From: Streptomyces sp. NBC_01717 | GTDB taxonomy: Bacteria > Actinomycetota > Actinomycetes > Streptomycetales > Streptomycetaceae | Direction of reading: 5' to 3' | Assembly: GCF_036248255.1 (NCBI RefSeq) | Contig: NZ_CP109178.1 | Location: 434,001 to 498,000, forward strand | Length of the DNA: 64,000 nt | Shown: positions 60,103 to 64,000 of the stretch, piece by piece | How the letters are laid out: every line of letters starts with the position of its first letter | Position numbering within the stretch: position 1 is the first letter of the stretch | Notes under the pieces: model-generated | What the model was told of the DNA's origin: nothing | Database searches by the model: none | Seen by the model: only the letters and a program-made list of their open reading frames with translations | Position numbers and translations under genes: made by a program

Positions 60103-60408
60103 ATGGTCAGGTTGCCGCTCACCCCCGCCGAGGTAGAACGCGGACAGCGCCTTGGCGCCCTGCTCCGCCGAGCCCGGGGCTGCCGCTCGATGCTGGACGT
60201 GGCGCTCGCTTCGCACATCTCGCCGGAAACTCTGCGGAAGATCGAATCCGGCCGTGTGGCTACCCCCGCCTTCCCGACCATCGCAGCGATCGCCGACACC
60301 CTCGGCCTGTCTCTCGACGCCGTCTGGGCCGAGATTAGCCAGGCGGAGCGAACCGTCGAGGATCAGTCGGTCCTGCCTGTCACACGGCAGGCATTGCTGG
60401 TTTCGTAA
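60103..60408 (+). CDS. XRE-family HTH regulator next to MetAP
   Basis: A 101-residue protein with one lambda-repressor-like HTH at about residues 15-75 (GQRLGALLRRARGCRSMLDV; SHISPETLRKIESGRVATPA; FPTIAAIADTLGLSLDAVWA). The short acidic tail has no further domain. The start is near-leaderless (see the promoter at 60039-60102). It most likely represses itself and the divergent MetAP gene. Confidence 0.85.
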   Translation: MVRLPLTPAEVERGQRLGALLRRARGCRSMLDVALASHISPETLRKIESGRVATPAFPTIAAIADTLGLSLDAVWAEISQAERTVEDQSVLPVTRQALLVS

Positions 60409-60432
60409 CGCCGCACTCAGAGAGTCAGCGGT

Positions 60433-60640
60433 TCACTGACCGTGCTGTGCCGGTACGCCTGCGCGCACGCTGATGACCTCGTCGACCAGCCCGAGCACCA
60501 CCTCGGCGGCTACACCGACCTGACCGCCTGTCGGCTCCGTCGCTTCCTGCCCGAAGGGCGCGAGCGCCCGCACCCTCGCGGTGTGCCCGCACGCGGGGAA
60601 GGTGTGGGAGACCCAGTAGCCGACGCACTCGCGTCAGGCG
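60433..60640 (-). pseudogene. Possible decayed small gene
   Basis: The minus strand carries GYWVSHTFPACGHTARVRAL then APFGQEATEPTGGQVGVAAE up to a stop at 60433, with good coding character and a CGH motif. No usable start exists in this frame; ATG 60653 with MSPPDASAS lies one frame away. It may be a frame-broken small protein gene. Confidence 0.3.
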
Positions 60641-60658
60641 GCGACATCGCCGTTCTTC

Positions 60659-60866
60659 CTACTTCGGCATCGCGGTGCGGTTGGAGATCCGCTCCTCCCG
60701 CTCGTGCCCGGCCGCACACCGCCACCACACCGCGACCTGCATCTTCGGCGTCGCCTTCTGCGGCGTCAGCCCGCCGTTGCGCTCCTGAAGCCACATCGCG
60801 GCGACCTGCGGATACGTTTCGACCAGCGAGACCCCTAACGCGCCATGGTCCCCTTCCTCTGCTCGG
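60659..60866 (-). pseudogene. Zinc-ribbon / treble-clef protein fragment
   Basis: The frame reads VSLVETYPQVAAMWLQERNG, GLTPQKATPKMQVAVWWRCA and AGHEREERISNRTAMPK before TAG at 60659. This is the repeat unit of treble-clef zinc-ribbon proteins (PxxAxxWxxxxNGxLTPxxVxxxSxxxVWWxCxxGHEWxxxIxxR), but the second CxxC half is missing. ATG 60796 gives a 45-residue product; upstream the frame runs into the Tn3 fragment. Confidence 0.4.
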
Positions 60867-61782
60867 TCAGGTCGCCTGACCGAAGCCCTCGCTGGTGAGG
60901 TTCTCCTCCCGCAGTCGTGTGAAATCCATATTCAGCTTCGGGTCATACGCCTCCGGCTGGATGCCGAGCTCATGGGTGCTGTACTCGCCGAACCGCTTGA
61001 TGTGCTCGGTCAGGTACTCCGAGATGTGAGCCAGGTCCTCGGGGTCGATGGCGTAGCCCTCCTCCTGGAGCTGGCGCACGATCTCGGCGATGTCCAGGGC
61101 ATGGCGGAAGATCACCGCGTTCGTGAGCAGAGCGTAGAATTTCGCGCTCTTCTCCTGCTCGACGGGGTCGTTGTCGGTGATGACGCCGCCGTTGCCGAAG
61201 CCGATCCACTGGGAGAAGCCGTTGAACGCCTCGACCTTGTTCGTGGCGGCCACCCACCGGCGCAGCGGGGCGTCCGAGAGGTAGCGCAGCAGCTGAACGG
61301 TACGGATGACGCGGCCGACCTCGCGGAAGGCCGTGTACGTCGCGTTCTTGCGCGAGCCGGTTCCGCAGGCGCCGCAGCAGCAGCGTGGAGGAGATGACGC
61401 CCTCGCGCACGGAGACAGCCGCCCGCATCAGGTGCCGGAACTGGGACTCGATCAGGTCGAAGTCGATGCTGTTGCGGCCGCTCTCCCCGAACAGGGCGTC
61501 GATATGTACGTACTCGGTCCGCTTCGTGGCGGGCATCGCGGCGGCGGCCTTCCTGAGCCGCTCGTGCGCGGCGGGGAAGACGCCTTGGGCCCACGCGTCC
61601 TGTTCTCGGACCCGCTTGCTTCCCTCCTCCATGTTGATCTGCGTGATCGCCAGGGCCGGGCAGTCGGGGGTGTGCCAGGTCTCGCTGATCCCGCCGCCGG
61701 TCCTCACGTATGCGACGCGGGTGTTGTCGGGGCCCGGCAGGGCGAACCAGTCGGTGCAGTCGACGCGTTCCGTCTCAGTCAT
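60867..61782 (-). mobile_element. Tn3-family transposase, C-terminal fragment (type 2), frameshifted
   Basis: From ATG 61782 (AAGGGAG upstream) the frame passes through about 90 unfamiliar residues with two cysteines. It then enters Tn3 sequence: HIDALFGESGRNSIDFDLIE, SQFRHLMRAAVSVREGVISS and TLLLRRL. At about 61372 a base is lost, and the rest continues as GSRKNATYTAFREVGRVIRT, LLRYLSDAPLRRWVAATNKV, EAFNGFSQWIGFGNGGVITD and YLTEHIKRFGEYSTHELGIQ to the stop at 60867. It belongs to a different Tn3 subgroup from the fragment at 58596. Confidence 0.8.
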
Positions 61783-61844
61783 CGCGGAGCTCCCTTCAAG
61801 TGGAGGCAGAGCCTGCCGCGCGGTCACGGCAATAGCATGCTCGG

Positions 61845-62495
61845 ATGCCTGCCGAACCTGCCCCCGCCGCGCTGGCGGACCTGGCCCGACGGCTGGTGCG
61901 CACGACCTTCGGGGTGCGCGCAACCGAACCGCAGCCGCTGGCGGCCGGCGCCTGGTCCCAGGCGTTCGAGCTGACCATCGACGGCATGGAGGTGGTACTG
62001 CGCATCGGCGCACATGGTACGGACTTCGCCAAGGACGAGATCGCCGCCCGCTTCGCCGGACCCCACCTGCCCGTCCCGCCGGTACTGGCGAGGGGCGTGG
62101 TCGACAACTGGCACTTTGCGATCTCGGCCCGCGCGCACGGGACCGGGTTCGACGACCTGTCCGCCGCCGACGTGGCGCTGACGCTGCCGAGCCTGCTGAC
62201 CACGCTCGACGCCATCGGCAGCATCGACCTTGCCGGCACCGGCTACGGCATCTGGCCCCCGGACAGGCGGGCACCGTACGACTCCTGGGCAGATGCGCTG
62301 CTGGCCATCGGTACCGAGACGGCCCGGGTACCTGGCTGGCGAGCAGCGCTGACCGACTCCGAGATCGGGCTCGGGCCGGTGGAAGCCGGGCTGGCCGCAC
62401 TCGCCACACTGGCGCCGTACCTGCCCAACGAGCGCCGCATGGTCCATGGGGATCTGCTCAGTCGCAACGTCCTCGCTGCTGGCGGCGATGACGGA
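61845..62495 (+). pseudogene. Aminoglycoside phosphotransferase-like kinase, cut after the catalytic loop
   Basis: The frame matches APH-fold kinases: VRATEPQPLAAGAWSQAFEL (nucleotide loop), MEVVLRIG (Lys replaced by Arg at the usual ATP-binding position), LPNERRMVHGDLLSRNVLAA (HGDxxxxN catalytic loop). Normal proteins continue with a metal-binding Asp (IDW/DFG) and about 80 more residues. Here the sequence changes at about 62490 to unrelated DNA, and the frame runs on to 62648. Without the metal-binding Asp the product should be inactive. ATG 61845 diverges from the Tn3 fragment. Confidence 0.7.
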
Positions 62496-62706
62496 CCACG
62501 AACAGCAGCGCAGACGAGAGCAGTTCCTCCAGGGCAGCCGGGACGCGCAGGAGATGTGGGAGCGGGAGACCGCCTCCCCTGCCGGGCCACTGCCGGGCGC
62601 GGTGCTCGATGTGCTGGAGCACGGCAACGGCTGCTGGTCAGTGCCTGATCCTGAGCGGCAGGCCAGCCTCGGCCGCCCGGCGGAAGACGTCCCCACACGT
62701 GGGTAA
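62491..62706 (+). CDS. Small hydrophilic hypothetical protein
   Basis: An ATG at 62491 (in the frame of ATG 62446) opens a frame giving about 71 residues (MTDHEQQRRREQFLQGSRDA; QEMWERETASPAGPLPGAVL; DVLEHGNGCWSVPDPERQAS). The charged helical start looks coding, but it begins exactly where the kinase gene is cut and its end overlaps the convergent gene at 62638. It may be a real phage or plasmid gene or a remnant. Confidence 0.35.
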   Translation, partial: TDHEQQRRREQFLQGSRDAQEMWERETASPAGPLPGAVLDVLEHGNGCWSVPDPERQASLGRPAEDVPTRG

Positions 62707-63150
62707 CCGTATCGGCGCGCGTTCGGCGAGGACGAGCAGTGCATGCCGCAGTTCCGTGCTCAGCTGGGTGAGTCGATGGCTGGACTGGCTGCCCCTGTAT
62801 ATGTGCAGGCGGAAGACGTTGACGGCGTGTCCGTCACGGTCGTCGGCGAAGGTTTTCGGGAGCCCGGCAAGCAGTTCGTAGTCACGCTTGCCGGTCGCCG
62901 CGTCGGCCACGGCTTTGAGGGACAGATCATCAAATTCTGCGGCGGACAATGAAGTGTCGACTGCGACAGCATGGGTCACCAGAGCCGCGAAGAGCTCGAT
63001 CAGTCGCTCGCCTGCCGTCGTGTCGATGCCCCAGGCCTGCAGGTTCTCGTGGCGACGAGCCTGCCGCCATGGCTCCTGGTCTACCAACGGCAGCAGAACA
63101 CGGCCCAGATGAGCGCAACGACGCCACAGCATGTCGTGGTCGGGGGGCAC
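62638..63150 (-). CDS. Hypothetical helical protein
   Basis: A 170-residue protein from GTG 63150 (AGGA six bases upstream) or ATG 63132. The sequence is mainly helical with no signal peptide or membrane segment (DTTAGERLIELFAALVTHAV; AAEFDDLSLKAVADAATGKR; DYELLAGLPKTFADDRDGHA). Codon use is good throughout and no frame break is seen, unlike its neighbours. No family recognised. Confidence 0.6.
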   Translation of the reverse strand: MPPDHDMLWRRCAHLGRVLLPLVDQEPWRQARRHENLQAWGIDTTAGERLIELFAALVTHAVAVDTSLSAAEFDDLSLKAVADAATGKRDYELLAGLPKTFADDRDGHAVNVFRLHIYRGSQSSHRLTQLSTELRHALLVLAERAPIRLPTCGDVFRRAAEAGLPLRIRH

Positions 63151-63212
63151 GGTCGATCCTCTCGACGGCGAGTGGAAGGCCTGGGGCCGAGGGGTGTATG
63201 CGGGACGTCAGG

Positions 63213-63709
63213 TCACGTCGAGTCCACAGCCGAGCCGGAGCCGCGGTTGTCCCGCCTCTTCTGCTGGGTGGCCACCACGATCCAACCGGCGGCTATCACG
63301 ACGCCTACCGTGCTCGCCGCCGTCACCCAGGCCCCAAGCGGGAATCTTGTCGTCGCCGCCCGGATACCTCTGGCCGCACACCCGCACCGATTCCGGGTGC
63401 TCGGCAGAGACTTCGAGGCACACCGCAGTGCCAACCGTGGGAGTCGTTCGCCCGACCCCCTGCAGCACCGGCAGATCCTCGGTGGCGAACCGCTGACCGC
63501 CAACCTGATAGGACACCCGGATATCGGCCCCACCTTTGACCTGAACCACCCGGTCAACGACACCGTGGACCCGCACGGGCGAGGCGTCGATCTGCCAGCT
63601 TCTGAGATCTCGACAGCCAGAGAACAGCCTCCCGCCAGTGCCACCCCAGGCACCCCACGGCGACCGCAAGCGGCACCAACCTCTTCCACTCGAAAGCACC
63701 CCACCCCAT
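63213..63709 (-). pseudogene. Two-helix membrane protein (DUF3592-like layout), two frameshifts
   Basis: Three frames in order give a plausible protein: MGWGAFEWKRLVPLAVAVGC and a first membrane helix; then SWQIDASPVRVHGVVDRVVQ, GGADIRVSYQVGGQRFATED and HPESVRVCGQRYPGGDDK; then PLGAWVTAASTVGVVIAAGW with a second helix and a charged tail. The breaks are near 63605 and 63345, each explained by one base. The layout (helix, beta-rich outer domain, helix) resembles DUF3592 proteins. The gene is inactive as written. Confidence 0.55.
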
Positions 63710-63732
63710 ACCGACGTGGTACCCGCCCACCT

Positions 63733-64000
63733 TCAGCCGAACCAGACGTCCTGCAAGGCCGGGGTGTTGCCGTAGTAGTGCGCGCCCCAGCCTGTGTGCA
63801 GGGTCAGGCTCAATCCGTGGCGGGCGGCGCGGGCGTCTGCTTTGCAGAGCTCGCGCAGCGGGACGTCGTAGGGGTACCAGACGCAGGCACGCGTTGAGCC
63901 AGCAGGAACAGCCCTGGCAGCCGGGCCCGCACGATCTGCCCTTCACCACCCACCTGATCAGCACGGCACCTGCGGCGTCCTCGCCCAGCCGCAGGGCGTT
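63733..64000 (-). pseudogene. C-terminal part of an unknown gene running off the window
   Basis: One minus-strand frame ends RACVWYPYDVPLRELCKADA, RAARHGLSLTLHTGWGAHYY and GNTPALQDVWFG at a stop (63733-63735), with convincing coding character. Upstream of about 63900 that frame loses sense and another (IVRARLPGLFLLAQR) looks better, so one base change probably separates them. The gene starts beyond 64000. Family not recognised. Confidence 0.4.

Overview
The window is actinobacterial and almost certainly from a Streptomyces or close relative. It is very GC-rich, most third codon positions are G or C, GTG and TTG starts are common, genes are often coupled through ATGA/GTGA overlaps, and the proteins include Streptomyces-style ROK, LacI, IclR, SpoIIE-phosphatase, DUF4097 and DUF4287 families. 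The left two thirds is a dense metabolic region with intact operons. The right third (about 48.4-64 kb) is a graveyard of transposon, phage and gene fragments, as is typical of a chromosome arm. No tRNA, rRNA or CRISPR array was seen.

Layout. 1-4410: end of an oligopeptide-type ABC importer operon (binding protein, two permeases, fused double ATPase) closed by a strong hairpin. 4.5-20.7 kb: a carbohydrate-use region. It holds a GH39 enzyme behind a perfect LacI-type palindrome, an AraC regulator facing a phytanoyl-CoA-dioxygenase-type / bicupin / ROK operon, a LacI regulator, a sugar ABC importer behind stacked operator-like repeats, a broken sulfatase gene, an EEP-family hydrolase with a GH13 enzyme, and a GH3 enzyme with a truncated DUF2264 gene. 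Shared palindromes suggest one LacI protein may control several of these units.

20.7-34 kb: after a short damaged stretch (nucleotidyltransferase, IS5 remnant), ten consecutive minus-strand metabolic or regulatory genes follow an eleventh, a LysR gene: a FAD oxidoreductase, an IlvD/Edd dehydratase, both AcnX subunits, an MFS importer, a VanA-type Rieske oxygenase, a 76-residue CWCG protein, a VanB-type reductase, an IclR regulator and a PhyH dioxygenase. This looks like a complete route for taking up and breaking down a compound that I cannot name, and it is the best candidate here for an undescribed pathway.

34-48.4 kb: a degraded NUDIX gene, a PASTA-like lipoprotein, a DUF4097 / DrrA / DrrB export operon, tandem LysR genes with nearly identical DNA-binding halves, a compact Mrp/Mnh-like cation antiporter operon (tiny E, fused F-G, DUF4040, B, C, D), and a Tat-exported multicopper oxidase.

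48.4-64 kb: fragments of IS701, IS5, IS630 and two different Tn3 transposases, decayed DUF6093-like phage genes, a glycine-rich secreted protein, a frameshifted YVTN/DUF11 surface-protein gene, an approximately 120-bp repeat, a SpoIIE phosphatase whose tail reads into an IS remnant, a trxB pseudogene, and an apparently intact MetAP / HTH pair between the two Tn3 remnants. An aminoglycoside-phosphotransferase-like gene cut just after its catalytic loop and frameshifted genes at the right edge complete the region.

All assignments come from reading translations and motifs; no database search was run.
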